Positions 33,357-42,414 are shown, counted from the stretch's first letter. The stretch: 64,000 nt of DNA from Pseudomonas tructae (GCF_004214895.1 NZ_CP035952.1:5218501-5282500); one strand, 5' to 3'. Notes: generated from the letters alone by a model not told the origin. Made by a program: numbers and translations.

Positions 33357-33950
33357 TCAATGGTCGAGCATCACCTGCAACGCCCGACAATCCGCCGCAT
33401 GCCAGTCGGCAAGCTGCGGCCAGGGATTGTCCGGCAGGTTGACCAGGATCGTCCGCGCCCCGGCCGCACGACCACAGTCCAGGTCGAAGCGGTAATCGCC
33501 AACCATGACCATTTCAGTCGGCGCCACATCCCAGGCTTCGGCCAGTTTCAGCAAGCCGCCCGGGTGCGGCTTGGGCGGTGCTTCATCGCGACCGAGGATG
33601 TGCTCGACAGCAAAGCAGTCGGCCAGGCCGATTGCCTTGAGGGTGACATGCGCCAGCTCCCGGGCATTGCGGGTAAGGATGCCTAGCTGGCATCCACGTG
33701 CAGCCAGATCGCGAACCAGCTCCACAGCGCCAGTCGCAGGGCGCGACCCAATCGCCAACTCACGCTCATGCTCGAGCAACCAGGCGTGCTTGGCCGCAGC
33801 CTCATCGGCTGGCAAGGCCGCCAGGTGGGTGAGAATGTCGTGGGTCTGGGGAATTTCCAGCGCCTCCTTGATCGCCGCAAAATCATGCACGGCGACGGTC
33901 AGGGTGCCGTCCATGTCGAACACCCAATGGCGAATCTGCTGCAGGCTCAT
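33357..33950 (-). CDS. HAD-superfamily hydrolase (phosphoglycolate-phosphatase-like)
   Basis: A 197-residue HAD subfamily IA phosphatase: nucleophile motif DMDGTLT near residue 11, motif II LGILTRN near 103, and motif IV GDYRFDLDCGRAAGA near 160, with a helical cap between. The substrate cannot be read from the sequence. Its ATG overlaps the stop of tesB (ATGA), so the two are translationally coupled. Confidence 0.88.
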   Translation of the reverse strand: MSLQQIRHWVFDMDGTLTVAVHDFAAIKEALEIPQTHDILTHLAALPADEAAAKHAWLLEHERELAIGSRPATGAVELVRDLAARGCQLGILTRNARELAHVTLKAIGLADCFAVEHILGRDEAPPKPHPGGLLKLAEAWDVAPTEMVMVGDYRFDLDCGRAAGARTILVNLPDNPWPQLADWHAADCRALQVMLDH

Positions 33951-34816
33951 TGCCAATCCTTGCGATGACGAATCAGGCCTTCCTGGCACGATGAGGCCAC
34001 CAGTTGCCCGGCCTGGTTGTAGATATTGCCACGGGCAAAACCACGGGCATTACCGGCCCACGGGCTGTCCATGGCGTACAGCAGCCACTGGTCGGCGCGC
34101 AGGTCGCCGTGGAACCACAAGGCATGGTCGAGGCTGGCGATCTGCATGTCCTTCTGCCACACCGATTTTCCATGGGGCAGCAGCGAGGTGGTCAGCAGGC
34201 CGAAATCCGAGGCGTAGGCGAGCATGTACTTGTGCAGCGCCGGCACGTCCGGCAGGTTGCCATCGGCGCGGAACCAGACGTACTTGACCGGTTCGCCCGG
34301 CTTGGGGTTGAACGGATCCACCGCGGTCACCGGGCGCATTTCGATCGGCTTGGCGCAGAGCATCTTGTCGCGAATGGTTTCAGGCAGACGATCGGCCATG
34401 CGCTTGGCCAGCTCGACTTCCGACGGCAGGTTTTCCGGGCCGACCACACTGGGCATCTGACTCTGGTGCTCGAAGCCTTCTTCGTCGTACTGGAACGAGG
34501 CGCTGCAGGTGAAGATGGTCTGGCCCTTCTGGATCGCCGTCACCCGCCGGGTGCTGAAACTGCCGCCATCGCGCACGCGGTCGACCGAATAGACCACCGG
34601 CATGCTGGCATCGCCCGGGCGCAGGAAGTAACCGTGCAGCGAATGCACATGGCGCGCTTCTTCGACCGTCTGACTGGCCGCCGACAGCGACTGGCCCAGT
34701 ACCTGGCCACCGTACAACTGGCGAAACCCCAGGTCCTGGCTTCGCCCGCGGAACAGGTTTTCCTCGATCGACTCCAGGCTCAACAGGTCAACCAGATCGT
34801 CCAACACGTGGCTCAT
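33947..34816 (-). CDS. tesB: Acyl-CoA thioesterase II
   Basis: Hydrolyses medium- and long-chain acyl-CoA. The 289-residue protein is a double hot dog; RSQDLGFRQLYGGQVLGQSL (residues about 25-44) and the C-terminal half ASLDHALWFHGDLRADQWLLY and ARGFARGNIYNQAG are family signatures. The catalytic Asp (SLDHA) and Gln (SCQEG) are present; the E. coli active-site Thr position appears as Ser (DSPWAG). Overlaps the HAD gene by 4 bp. Confidence 0.95.
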   Translation of the reverse strand: MSHVLDDLVDLLSLESIEENLFRGRSQDLGFRQLYGGQVLGQSLSAASQTVEEARHVHSLHGYFLRPGDASMPVVYSVDRVRDGGSFSTRRVTAIQKGQTIFTCSASFQYDEEGFEHQSQMPSVVGPENLPSEVELAKRMADRLPETIRDKMLCAKPIEMRPVTAVDPFNPKPGEPVKYVWFRADGNLPDVPALHKYMLAYASDFGLLTTSLLPHGKSVWQKDMQIASLDHALWFHGDLRADQWLLYAMDSPWAGNARGFARGNIYNQAGQLVASSCQEGLIRHRKDWQ

Positions 34817-34893
34817 TCAAGATTCTCCAAGGCAATGCGCAACTGCGGCAAATAATACAGGGTTTGTCATTGCCAGCCTGTATGTTGTGCAAT

Positions 34894-35463
34894 TCAGCCG
34901 CGCAGGGTGGCCTGCCACTGGGCGCGGTCAATGCGGTACAGCACGTGCGGTCGCAGGGGGTGGCCGGGCTCAAGTTTTGGGTGTTCGAAGCTGCCGGCCA
35001 GGTCCTGCTGCATGCCAATGGCCTGCATGACTTTCTGCGACGCCAGGTTGTGCTCGGTGGTGAACGACACCACCTGTTCCAGGCCCAGTTGAGCGAAGGC
35101 GCAACGCAGGCTGGTCCAGGCCGCTTCACTGGCAAAACCCAGCCCCCAATGGCGCCGGGCCAGGCGCCAGCCGATCTCAACGGCCGGGGCGAAGTCGGCG
35201 GCAAAACTCACGTTGAGAAGGCCAGTCATGCCGATGAACGCGCCGGTGTCCTTGCGTTCCAGGGCCCACAGGCCATAGCCGTACTCATTGAAGTGACCGC
35301 GGATCCTGCCGATCAGCGCGGCGCTCTCCAGCCGGGTCAATGGTGCTGGAAAATAGCGCATCACCTGAGGGTCGGCGCACATCGCCGCAAACTCCCGCAG
35401 GTCATCATCCTGCCATTGGCGCAACAGCAGCCGTGCGCTTTCCAGTTCCAGAATCGGGGTCAT
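34894..35463 (-). CDS. GNAT-family N-acetyltransferase (RimJ/RimL-like)
   Basis: A 189-residue acetyltransferase of the Acetyltransf_3 type: ESARLLLRQWQDDDLREFAAM at the start, FIGMTGLLNVSF in the middle, acetyl-CoA-binding region with RHWGLGFASEAAWTSLRCAF (residues about 103-122) and TTEHNLASQKVMQAIGM near 137. Acceptor unknown. It stands alone upstream of tesB (77 bp) on the same strand. Confidence 0.85.
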   Translation of the reverse strand: MTPILELESARLLLRQWQDDDLREFAAMCADPQVMRYFPAPLTRLESAALIGRIRGHFNEYGYGLWALERKDTGAFIGMTGLLNVSFAADFAPAVEIGWRLARRHWGLGFASEAAWTSLRCAFAQLGLEQVVSFTTEHNLASQKVMQAIGMQQDLAGSFEHPKLEPGHPLRPHVLYRIDRAQWQATLRG

Positions 35464-35606
35464 GCTCGGCTCCTTATCTACAGCCTGCAGTCTACAGCGT
35501 AGGTAACAACTTCTGCCTCCAAGCTATTTTTCACATCCATTTCACTCGCTCTGCACCTTGGGTTTTCTACAGTGCGCCCACTTGCGAACTTGCCTGAAGT
35601 GGTCCC

Positions 35607-36299
35607 ATGTCTTCTTCTCTTACAACCCACACGCTTGACTGCACCGCCCCCAAAAAACGACGACGCGACAGGCGCTCGCGAAAATTCCTGACCGGGTTGG
35701 GGATTTTATTCACCCTGGTCGTCCTTGCATTGTGGTGGTCATCAAGGACACAAATCGTGGACCTGGGCAGCGATAATCAGATGCACAACAGTGGTGTCTA
35801 TACCGACTGGGCGAAGGGCAACATCATTGTTTTGATCCGCCATGCCGAACGTTGTGACCGCTCGCCCAATCCATGCCTGGACGACCTCAGCGGCATTACC
35901 ATAGAAGGCAGCCACGCAGCCAGCGAAGTGGGCGGTGCAATCCAGCGCCTGGGCATGGATAACGCTCAGGTGCTGAGCAGCCCGGAAGTCCGTACCCGGC
36001 AAACCGCGCACTTCATGTTCGGCAAGGCGATTGCCAGCCAAGACTGGTTGACCCAATGCGATAAGGGTTTTTCCCATGCTGCCTTCGAGCACAAGACCGC
36101 CGACCACAACCTGGTGCTGGTGACCCACAGCGGTTGCATCGATCAACTTGAGCGGCAGTTGAACGTTCCTGGCAGCGAACGCTCCAGTGCCTATGCCAGT
36201 GCCCTGTTTGTGTCCATGGGACGCAACGGCAAGGCGCGGATTCTCGGCCAGATGAACGCTAATGAATGGCACAAACTTGTTTCCAGCACAGGGAAGTAA
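35607..36299 (+). CDS. Membrane-anchored histidine phosphatase, Ais/PmrG-like
   Basis: A 230-residue protein with a basic cytoplasmic start (PKKRRRDRRSRK), one membrane anchor at about residues 28-45, and a histidine-phosphatase domain expected in the periplasm: phospho-acceptor motif LIRHAERCD near residue 77 and second His in LVTHSGC near residue 174. The closest known type is Ais/PmrG, which removes the heptose(II) phosphate of LPS core. It lies 3 bp before a PAP2 phosphatase gene, so the pair probably acts on envelope phosphates; the substrate is inference. Confidence 0.8.
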   Translation: MSSSLTTHTLDCTAPKKRRRDRRSRKFLTGLGILFTLVVLALWWSSRTQIVDLGSDNQMHNSGVYTDWAKGNIIVLIRHAERCDRSPNPCLDDLSGITIEGSHAASEVGGAIQRLGMDNAQVLSSPEVRTRQTAHFMFGKAIASQDWLTQCDKGFSHAAFEHKTADHNLVLVTHSGCIDQLERQLNVPGSERSSAYASALFVSMGRNGKARILGQMNANEWHKLVSSTGK

Positions 36300-36302
36300 A
36301 CG

Positions 36303-37151
36303 ATGCCTACTCCCTCTCGTCGCGCCTTCTACGTGAACAACCTAGGCTTGCCGCTGCTCCTTGCGGCCCTGGTTTTCCTTATGTTCGACCTCACCAGCCT
36401 GGACCGGTTGATCAGCAACCTGCTGCTTGACCCGCTCAGTGGCCAGTTCCCCTTGCTGCATAATCAGTGGTTCGAGAAAGTCACGCACAAGTGGCCGCGA
36501 ATTTTGCCGAACTGGACGGGTGAACTGGCCGTAATCGGCCTGCTGCTGTCGTTCATCTGGCCACGTTTTGCCGCGTATCCACAGGCGATGCCCAGCCGTA
36601 TGCTGGAGAAGTGGCGTATCGCTCCCGTGCTGCGCTTCACCACCCGCTATCGTCGAGACCTGCTGTTCGTGGTGGTGGCCTTCACCCTGTGCACCACAGT
36701 CATCCACTACCTGAAAAGTCATACCAGTGTGTATTGCCCGGTAGAGACCACTTTGTATGGCGGCACCCAGCTGCATCAGGAATGGTTCGTCAACTTCACC
36801 TGGCTGGACAAGCCCGGTGCCGGCCGCTGCTGGCCAGGTGGCCATGCTTCCAGCGGCTTTACCCTGTTGGCATTGTATTTTGTTGCCCTGCGCCACCGTT
36901 GGGCTCATGCACGCAAACTGCTGGTGGCGGTCCTGTTACTGGGCTTGGTTTACGGCACTGCCCGTGTACTGCAAGGCTGGCACTATATGTCGCACACGTT
37001 CTGGGCGGGCATTTTCGTCTGGCTGACCACCTGGCTGACGGCCCTGTTTTTTTACGGTCGGCTGACGTTGCAGGCACCCGCGCGTGCATGCACAAGGCAA
37101 CGACCGCAGCCATTGGTCAACGCCACGCAAGCATCACTACGCCCAGAGTGA
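36303..37151 (+). CDS. PAP2-family membrane phosphatase
   Basis: A 282-residue inner membrane protein with about six spans. PAP2 motifs are recognisable but variant: K-x6-CP (KSHTSVYCP, residues about 138-146) in place of K-x6-RP, PGGHAS in place of PSGH (near 180), and AR-x5-H-x3-H (near 220) in place of SR-x5-H-x3-D. These are features of a PAP2 subfamily rather than decay, since both catalytic His and the Arg are kept. Likely substrates are lipid A, undecaprenyl or phospholipid phosphates. Coupled to the upstream histidine phosphatase; its 3' end overlaps the convergent EamA gene by 35 bp. Confidence 0.85.
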   Translation: MPTPSRRAFYVNNLGLPLLLAALVFLMFDLTSLDRLISNLLLDPLSGQFPLLHNQWFEKVTHKWPRILPNWTGELAVIGLLLSFIWPRFAAYPQAMPSRMLEKWRIAPVLRFTTRYRRDLLFVVVAFTLCTTVIHYLKSHTSVYCPVETTLYGGTQLHQEWFVNFTWLDKPGAGRCWPGGHASSGFTLLALYFVALRHRWAHARKLLVAVLLLGLVYGTARVLQGWHYMSHTFWAGIFVWLTTWLTALFFYGRLTLQAPARACTRQRPQPLVNATQASLRPE

Positions 37152-37545
37152 CCAGGCTGATGCCAGCCCATTGGCGCAGGTCGAGCCTTTCACCCAACAG
37201 GGTCACCCCGAGCACCGCCACCAGGACCACACTGAGTTTATCCACAGGCGCCACTTGTGATGCCTGGCCCAGTTGCAAGGCGCGGAAGTAACAGATCCAC
37301 GACGCGCCGGTGGCCAGCCCCGACAGCACCAGAAACAGGTAGCTGCGGGCAGAAATCGCGCTCAATGATTGGTACTGGCCGGTGGCATATACAATCAGCG
37401 CCAGGCTGACCAGCACCACCACCGTACGCAGCAACGTGGCGAAGTCGGCGTTGATACCGCTGATGCCGACCTTTGCAAAGATCGCAGTCAGGGCGGCAAA
37501 GATGGCGGATAACACCGCCCAGAAGGTCCAGGAAGCCAACACCAT
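37117..37545 (-). CDS. Half-size EamA/DMT transporter
   Basis: A 142-residue protein with a single EamA domain of five membrane spans: opens VLASWTFWAVLSAIFAALTA, has AKVGISGINADFATLLRT and ends with DKLSVVLVAVLGVTLLGERLDLRQWAGISLVTLGVVMLA. Half-size members are thought to work as dimers. The substrate is unknown. The start is set at ATG 37545; the gene is divergent from the deacetylase gene and its end overlaps the PAP2 gene antisense. Confidence 0.85.
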   Translation of the reverse strand: MVLASWTFWAVLSAIFAALTAIFAKVGISGINADFATLLRTVVVLVSLALIVYATGQYQSLSAISARSYLFLVLSGLATGASWICYFRALQLGQASQVAPVDKLSVVLVAVLGVTLLGERLDLRQWAGISLVTLGVVMLAWR

Positions 37546-37644
37546 GAATACACCTGTGCAATGAGCCTGCCGCTCAGTGTAGAAGCTGGCGCAACAGCCT
37601 TGCCAACTGGCAAGATCAAGCTCTGTTTCGCTCAAGACCCTGCC

Positions 37645-38559
37645 ATGCCCCTGCCGCTGATCTACCACGACGACTACAGCCCGGAATTTCCCGCCGAGCA
37701 CCGCTTTCCGATGGACAAGTTCCGCCTGTTGCGCGATCACCTGGTCGCCAGCGGCCTGACCACGGATGCGGCGCTACTACGCCCGCAGATCTGCCCGAAC
37801 GACATCCTCGCCCTGGCCCATGACCGCGCCTACATCGAGCGCTACATGAACGGCGAGCTGTCGCACGCAGACCAGCGCCGCCTCGGCCTGCCCTGGAGCG
37901 AGGCCCTGGCCCGGCGCACCGTGCGCGCAGTCGGCGGCTCGCTGCTGGCCGCCGAACAAGCGCTGGAGCATGGCATCGCCTGTCACTTGGCCGGCGGCAC
38001 CCATCACGCCCATTACGATCACCCGGCCGGCTTCTGCATCTTTAATGACCTGGCAGTAATCAGCCACTACCTGCTTGCAGCCGGGCGGGTGCACAAGGTG
38101 CTGATTTTCGACTGCGACGTGCACCAGGGCGACGGTACCGCACGCATCCTCCACGACACCGCCGATGCCATCACCGTGTCACTGCATTGCGAGCAGAACT
38201 TCCCGGCACGCAAGGCGCAAAGCGACTGGGACATTCCCCTGCCCCGCGGCATGGGTGACCAGGCTTACCTGAAGGTGGTGGACGACGCGCTCAACTACCT
38301 GCTGCCGCTGTATCGCCCGGACCTGGTGCTGTACGACGCTGGTGTCGACGTGCACAAAGACGACGCCCTGGGCTATCTGCAGCTCACTGATGAAGGCGTT
38401 GCGGCACGTGACGAAAGCGTGCTGCGCCACTGTCTGGGACGTGACATAGCGGTCGTCGGCGTAATTGGCGGTGGCTACAGCAAGGACCGCGAGGCCCTGG
38501 CCCGCCGCCACGGGATACTGCACCACAGCGCCAGCCGCGTGCTGGGTTACTCACAATGA
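37645..38559 (+). CDS. Histone-deacetylase-family hydrolase
   Basis: A 304-residue zinc-dependent amidohydrolase of the HDAC/AcuC/acetylpolyamine type. Catalytic residues visible: HHAHYDHPAGFC (about 124-135) with the tandem His, DCDVHQGDGTA (about 160-170) with the Asp/His zinc ligands, and DAGVDVHKDD (about 233-242) with the second Asp. Bacterial members deacetylate proteins or polyamines; the target is unknown. The start at ATG 37645 (MPLPLIYHDDYSPEFP) fits the family; upstream in-frame starts overlap the divergent promoter. Confidence 0.9.
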   Translation: MPLPLIYHDDYSPEFPAEHRFPMDKFRLLRDHLVASGLTTDAALLRPQICPNDILALAHDRAYIERYMNGELSHADQRRLGLPWSEALARRTVRAVGGSLLAAEQALEHGIACHLAGGTHHAHYDHPAGFCIFNDLAVISHYLLAAGRVHKVLIFDCDVHQGDGTARILHDTADAITVSLHCEQNFPARKAQSDWDIPLPRGMGDQAYLKVVDDALNYLLPLYRPDLVLYDAGVDVHKDDALGYLQLTDEGVAARDESVLRHCLGRDIAVVGVIGGGYSKDREALARRHGILHHSASRVLGYSQ

Positions 38560-38708
38560 CTGTGGAACCGCCTGTGGATAACCTGCGGGAAAGCCCTTCA
38601 ACCCCTTTAACCACCTGGCCTTGAGCCTGCTGTACATTTTTTGACCAGTACTTCCCGGCGCCCCGCTAAGGTAGAATGCCGGCACTTTTTCCCAGCTTGC
38701 AGCCGACC

Positions 38709-39944
38709 ATGACCGACAACCGCACCGCCGACCGCCCACACGTTGCCATTATCGGAGGCGGGCCGGCCGGATTGATGGCCGCCGAAGTGCTGAGCCAGGC
38801 TGGGGTCGCTGTCGAACTATACGATGCCATGCCTTCAGTGGGCCGCAAGTTCCTCCTGGCCGGGGTCGGCGGCATGAACATCACCCACTCCGAACCTTAT
38901 CCTGCGTTCATCGCTCGCTATGCCGAGCGCGCCGGGGACGTCGCCCGCCTGCTCGAAGGTTTCGATGCCGACGTGCTGCGCCAGTGGATTCACGACCTGG
39001 GTATCGAAACCTTTGTCGGCAGTTCCGGCCGAGTCTTCCCCCGCGACATGAAAGCCGCGCCGCTGTTGCGCGCCTGGCTCAAACGCTTGCGCGATGCCGG
39101 CGTGGTTATCCACACCCGTCACCGCTGGTTGGGCTGGAACGCCGAGGGCGCCTTGCGGATCGCTTATCCACAAGGCGAGCTGACACTCAAACCGACCGCC
39201 ACCGTACTGGCACTGGGCGGCGGCAGTTGGGCGCGGCTGGGCTCGGATGCCGCATGGCTGCCCTGGCTACAGGCGCAAGGCGTACAGATTGCGCCCTTGC
39301 AGCCCGCCAACAGCGGCTTCGAAGTCGCGGGCTGGAGCGCTGTGCTCAAGGACAAGTTCGCCGGTGCGCCACTGAAGAACATCGCCCTGAGCCTTGAAGG
39401 TCAGGCGCCACGGCTGGGTGAATGCGTGCTCACCACTGTTGGGCTCGAAGGCAGCCTGGTGTATGCCTGGTCGGCGCAGATTCGTCAGGCGATCAACCGC
39501 GACGGCAGCGCCAGGGTGCTGATCGACCTGTTGCCCAACCGGCCTGTGGATAACATCCGGCAGGCCCTGGCCAAGCCACGGGGTTCACGCTCGATGGCCA
39601 AGCATCTGCACAGTCAACTGGGGCTGGACGGGGTCAAGGCGGCGCTGTTGCGTGAACAGGCCGATCAGCAGACTTTTGCTGATCCGCTATTGCTGGCGCG
39701 GGCGATCAAAGCCTTGCCAATCACCCTGGTGCGCCCTCGCCCGCTGGATGAAGCGATCAGCAGTGCCGGCGGGGTGACCTTCGAAGCGCTGGATGAGCGT
39801 TTGATGCTCAAGCAGGTCCCTGGTGTGTTCTGTGCCGGTGAAATGCTCGACTGGGAAGCACCGACCGGCGGCTATCTGCTGACGGCCTGTTTTGCCAGTG
39901 GGCGCAAGGCTGCGCTCGGGTTGCTGGAGTGGCTTAACGGCTGA
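38709..39944 (+). CDS. FAD-dependent flavoprotein, PP_4765/HI0933 family
   Basis: A 411-residue flavoprotein of the TIGR03862 (PP_4765) branch of HI0933-like proteins. The Rossmann motif AIIGGGPAGLMAAE is at residues 13-26, GRKFLLAGVGGMNITHSE near 46-63 is the family signature, VLALGGGSWARLGSD near 165, and a C-terminal second FAD contact CAGEMLDWEAPTGGYLLTACFASG near 380-403. Function unknown; relatives are annotated as aminoacetone oxidase-like. A long inverted REP repeat lies 4 bp after the stop. Confidence 0.9.
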   Translation: MTDNRTADRPHVAIIGGGPAGLMAAEVLSQAGVAVELYDAMPSVGRKFLLAGVGGMNITHSEPYPAFIARYAERAGDVARLLEGFDADVLRQWIHDLGIETFVGSSGRVFPRDMKAAPLLRAWLKRLRDAGVVIHTRHRWLGWNAEGALRIAYPQGELTLKPTATVLALGGGSWARLGSDAAWLPWLQAQGVQIAPLQPANSGFEVAGWSAVLKDKFAGAPLKNIALSLEGQAPRLGECVLTTVGLEGSLVYAWSAQIRQAINRDGSARVLIDLLPNRPVDNIRQALAKPRGSRSMAKHLHSQLGLDGVKAALLREQADQQTFADPLLLARAIKALPITLVRPRPLDEAISSAGGVTFEALDERLMLKQVPGVFCAGEMLDWEAPTGGYLLTACFASGRKAALGLLEWLNG

Positions 39945-39948
39945 AAAA

Positions 39949-40043
39949 TCGCGGGGCAAGTCGGGTCGCCGCATCGCCGCTCCCACAGGATTGATGCTCA
40001 GCCCTGTGGGAGCGGCGATGCGGCGACCCGACTTGCCCCGCGA
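39949..40043. repeat. Perfect 41-bp inverted repeat (extended REP doublet)
   Basis: Arms 39949-39989 and 40003-40043 are exact reverse complements over 41 bases, around a 13-base loop. The outer 12 bases, TCGCGGGGCAAG, match the common REP; the inner part (GTCGGGTCGCCGCATCGCCG) is a different REP type. It fills the gap between two convergent genes and would fold into a very stable hairpin in both transcripts. Confidence 0.95.
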
Positions 40044-40051
40044 TGGCATAC

Positions 40052-41383
40052 TCAAGGCTTGCGCTTGCGCGGCCCGGTGTTGAAGGCCGGCACCTTGCGT
40101 ACCGGCTTGACCTGAGGTTCTGCCGCTGGCGTCTCGCCGCTGTCCATCCAACGCCCGAGGCTGCGTTTGCTGCTGCTCTCTTTGGGCTTCTTCGGCTTTT
40201 TCGGTTTTTTCAGCACCTGGCCATTGGCGTCGGTCATCGGCACCTTGTGGTCCGGACTGAAATCCGGCTCTTCATGGCGTGGCAAGGTCTTGCGGGTCAG
40301 GGTCTCAATCGCCGACAGCAACTGCACCTCATCGGCACACACCAGCGAAATCGCCTCACCGCTGTTGCCTTTGCGCCCGGTACGGCCGATGCGGTGAATG
40401 TAATCCTCGGCAACGATCGGCAGGTCGAAGTTGACCACCAGCGGCAGGTCGTCGATATCCAGGCCGCGCGCCGCTACATCAGTAGCCACCAGGATCTGGA
40501 TCTCACGCGCCTTGAAGCTGTCCAGCGCGCGCTGGCGTGTGGCCTGGGGCTTGTCGCCATGGATACCGTCGGCATTGACGCCCTGGCCACGCAGGCGCTC
40601 GACCAGTTGGTCGACACCGTTGCGGGTCTTGGCGAACACCAGCACCTGCTTCCAGCGCTGCTTGCGCATCAGGTGGCTGAACAGTTCCGGCTTGCGCTTC
40701 TTGTCCACCGGCACGATCCACTGCTTGACGGTGCTGGCGGTGACGTTGCGTGGGCTGACTTCAATGCTCAGCGGGTCGTTGAGGGTCTGCGCCGCCAGTT
40801 GGCGGATCTCGTCGGAGAAGGTCGCCGAGAACAGCAGGGTTTGCCGGCGTGCCGGCAACGCGGCGTAGACCGCACGCAGCTCTTCGGCAAAGCCCAGGTC
40901 GAGCATGCGGTCGGCTTCATCGAGCACCAGCGCCTGCAACTGATTGAACTTCACCGCGTTCTGGCGGAACAGGTCGAGCAGGCGGCCCGGGGTGGCCACC
41001 AGCAAGTCCACGCCCTTGCGCAGCTTCATCATCTGCGGGTTGATGCTGACCCCGCCGTACACCGCATAGGTGCTCAACGGCAGGTGTTCGGCGTATTCAC
41101 GGATGTTGGCGTGAACCTGCTCGGCCAGCTCGCGGGTCGGCACCAGTACCAGGGCGCGCACCGAGTTGCTGGCAACCTTGGCCCCTTCCAGCGTGAGGCG
41201 CTGCAGCAACGGCAGGGCAAAACCTGCGGTCTTGCCGGTGCCGGTCTGGGCGGCGGCCATCAGGTCGCGGCCAGCCAGCACCGCAGGAATGGCCTGGGCC
41301 TGGACCGGCGTCGGGGTGTTGTAGTCCAGGCGCTCGAGCGCGCGCAGCAAGGGTTCGATCAGGCCGAGTTTGGCGAAAGTCAT
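40052..41383 (-). CDS. rhlE: DEAD-box RNA helicase RhlE
   Basis: A 443-residue ATP-dependent RNA helicase. The Q-motif region TPTPVQAQAIP, motif I AQTGTGKT (about 47-54), motif II LDEADRMLDLGF, motif III SAT, and motif VI HRIGRTGRKG are all intact. The basic tail contains a KKPKKPKKPK run and ends GPRKRKP, as in RhlE proteins that act in mRNA decay or ribosome assembly. Start ATG 41383 (MTFAKLGLIEPLL). Located 74 bp after the 318-residue hypothetical gene. Confidence 0.93.
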   Translation of the reverse strand: MTFAKLGLIEPLLRALERLDYNTPTPVQAQAIPAVLAGRDLMAAAQTGTGKTAGFALPLLQRLTLEGAKVASNSVRALVLVPTRELAEQVHANIREYAEHLPLSTYAVYGGVSINPQMMKLRKGVDLLVATPGRLLDLFRQNAVKFNQLQALVLDEADRMLDLGFAEELRAVYAALPARRQTLLFSATFSDEIRQLAAQTLNDPLSIEVSPRNVTASTVKQWIVPVDKKRKPELFSHLMRKQRWKQVLVFAKTRNGVDQLVERLRGQGVNADGIHGDKPQATRQRALDSFKAREIQILVATDVAARGLDIDDLPLVVNFDLPIVAEDYIHRIGRTGRKGNSGEAISLVCADEVQLLSAIETLTRKTLPRHEEPDFSPDHKVPMTDANGQVLKKPKKPKKPKESSSKRSLGRWMDSGETPAAEPQVKPVRKVPAFNTGPRKRKP

Positions 41384-41457
41384 GGCAATACCGTCTGGGG
41401 AATTCAGCAATGGCGGCAGTTTACCTTGTTCAGGCCCGGCGCGTGCCGCCATTGCTA

Positions 41458-42414
41458 TCAGCCTGGCGGTTGAAAACGTACCTTGAGCAGACGATCGACC
41501 CCTTCACCCAGGTAGAACGAAAAGGGCCTGCCGCTCTGGTAGGCAACCGCGCGACAAGCATCGAACGCCTCAGGGTCACTGCGGATGAAATACGCGTAAG
41601 GCTGATACCGGACGGTACCCATCGAGCCGAACTCGAACACCAGCCGATCGACAGTCTCCGGACGCTGGATACGCACCCGCATGCCCCCCATCTCCAGGCG
41701 CTCGAGCAGTTGCTGGTCATCGAAAGTCAGCTGCGCCGGCGCCTGGATCTGCTCACCGCTGGCCATGCGCAGTTTCATCTCACCGCGCAGGTCGCTGCCA
41801 CTGACATCGAATTCGGTCACCTCGAAAGGCAAGGTGGCATGCAGCCTGGCATTGGCCTCACAGATCATGTCGGCCTGCGGCTTTTGTGTGGTCGACTGCT
41901 CATTGCGCCGCAATTGCACGTCGATGTTCGAGAGAAAACTGAAATACAGGGGCAGCGATACTTCACCGAGCCCGACGACCTCTTCGGACGCCGGGCCGAA
42001 GTCGTAGACACCCAGGCCCAGCGTGCGCGCCTGACGCATGTCGACCCGCAGCCGGCCACTGAGCCGGGCGGCTTCACGAGCAGGCTCGAAGGACTCGAAC
42101 AATGCTTGCAAATCCTGGCGCTGCCTGGTGTTCAGGGCATCATCGGCAAAGCGCACCTGCAAGGCGCGGCGGCTGTCTGGATCGAGCACAAGGTCGATCT
42201 TTTGCGTATCGATGCGCTGTGCGGCCATGATCTGCTGCAGCGCCTGGACATAGCGCGGATCGATCTCGTCACTGCCGCTGTTGAGGGTGACCGACTCCTG
42301 AAAATACAGCGTCATGAAGGTGCTTCTGTCGTCGCGCAACATGACCATGCACACCACGATCACTGCCACGCAACCCACGATCTTCACTGCCGTCCTGGCA
42401 ATACGTCCTTTCAT
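41458..42414 (-). CDS. Membrane-anchored hypothetical protein
   Basis: A 318-residue protein that I do not recognise. One N-terminal hydrophobic segment (residues about 9-25, KIVGCVAVIVVCMVML) anchors or exports it; the rest is predicted to be soluble and mixed alpha/beta, periplasmic if the segment is an uncleaved signal. Two or three cysteines only. Its ATG overlaps the yedA stop by 4 bp (ATGA), so it is made together with the exporter, and rhlE follows. Confidence 0.8.
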   Translation of the reverse strand: MKGRIARTAVKIVGCVAVIVVCMVMLRDDRSTFMTLYFQESVTLNSGSDEIDPRYVQALQQIMAAQRIDTQKIDLVLDPDSRRALQVRFADDALNTRQRQDLQALFESFEPAREAARLSGRLRVDMRQARTLGLGVYDFGPASEEVVGLGEVSLPLYFSFLSNIDVQLRRNEQSTTQKPQADMICEANARLHATLPFEVTEFDVSGSDLRGEMKLRMASGEQIQAPAQLTFDDQQLLERLEMGGMRVRIQRPETVDRLVFEFGSMGTVRYQPYAYFIRSDPEAFDACRAVAYQSGRPFSFYLGEGVDRLLKVRFQPPG

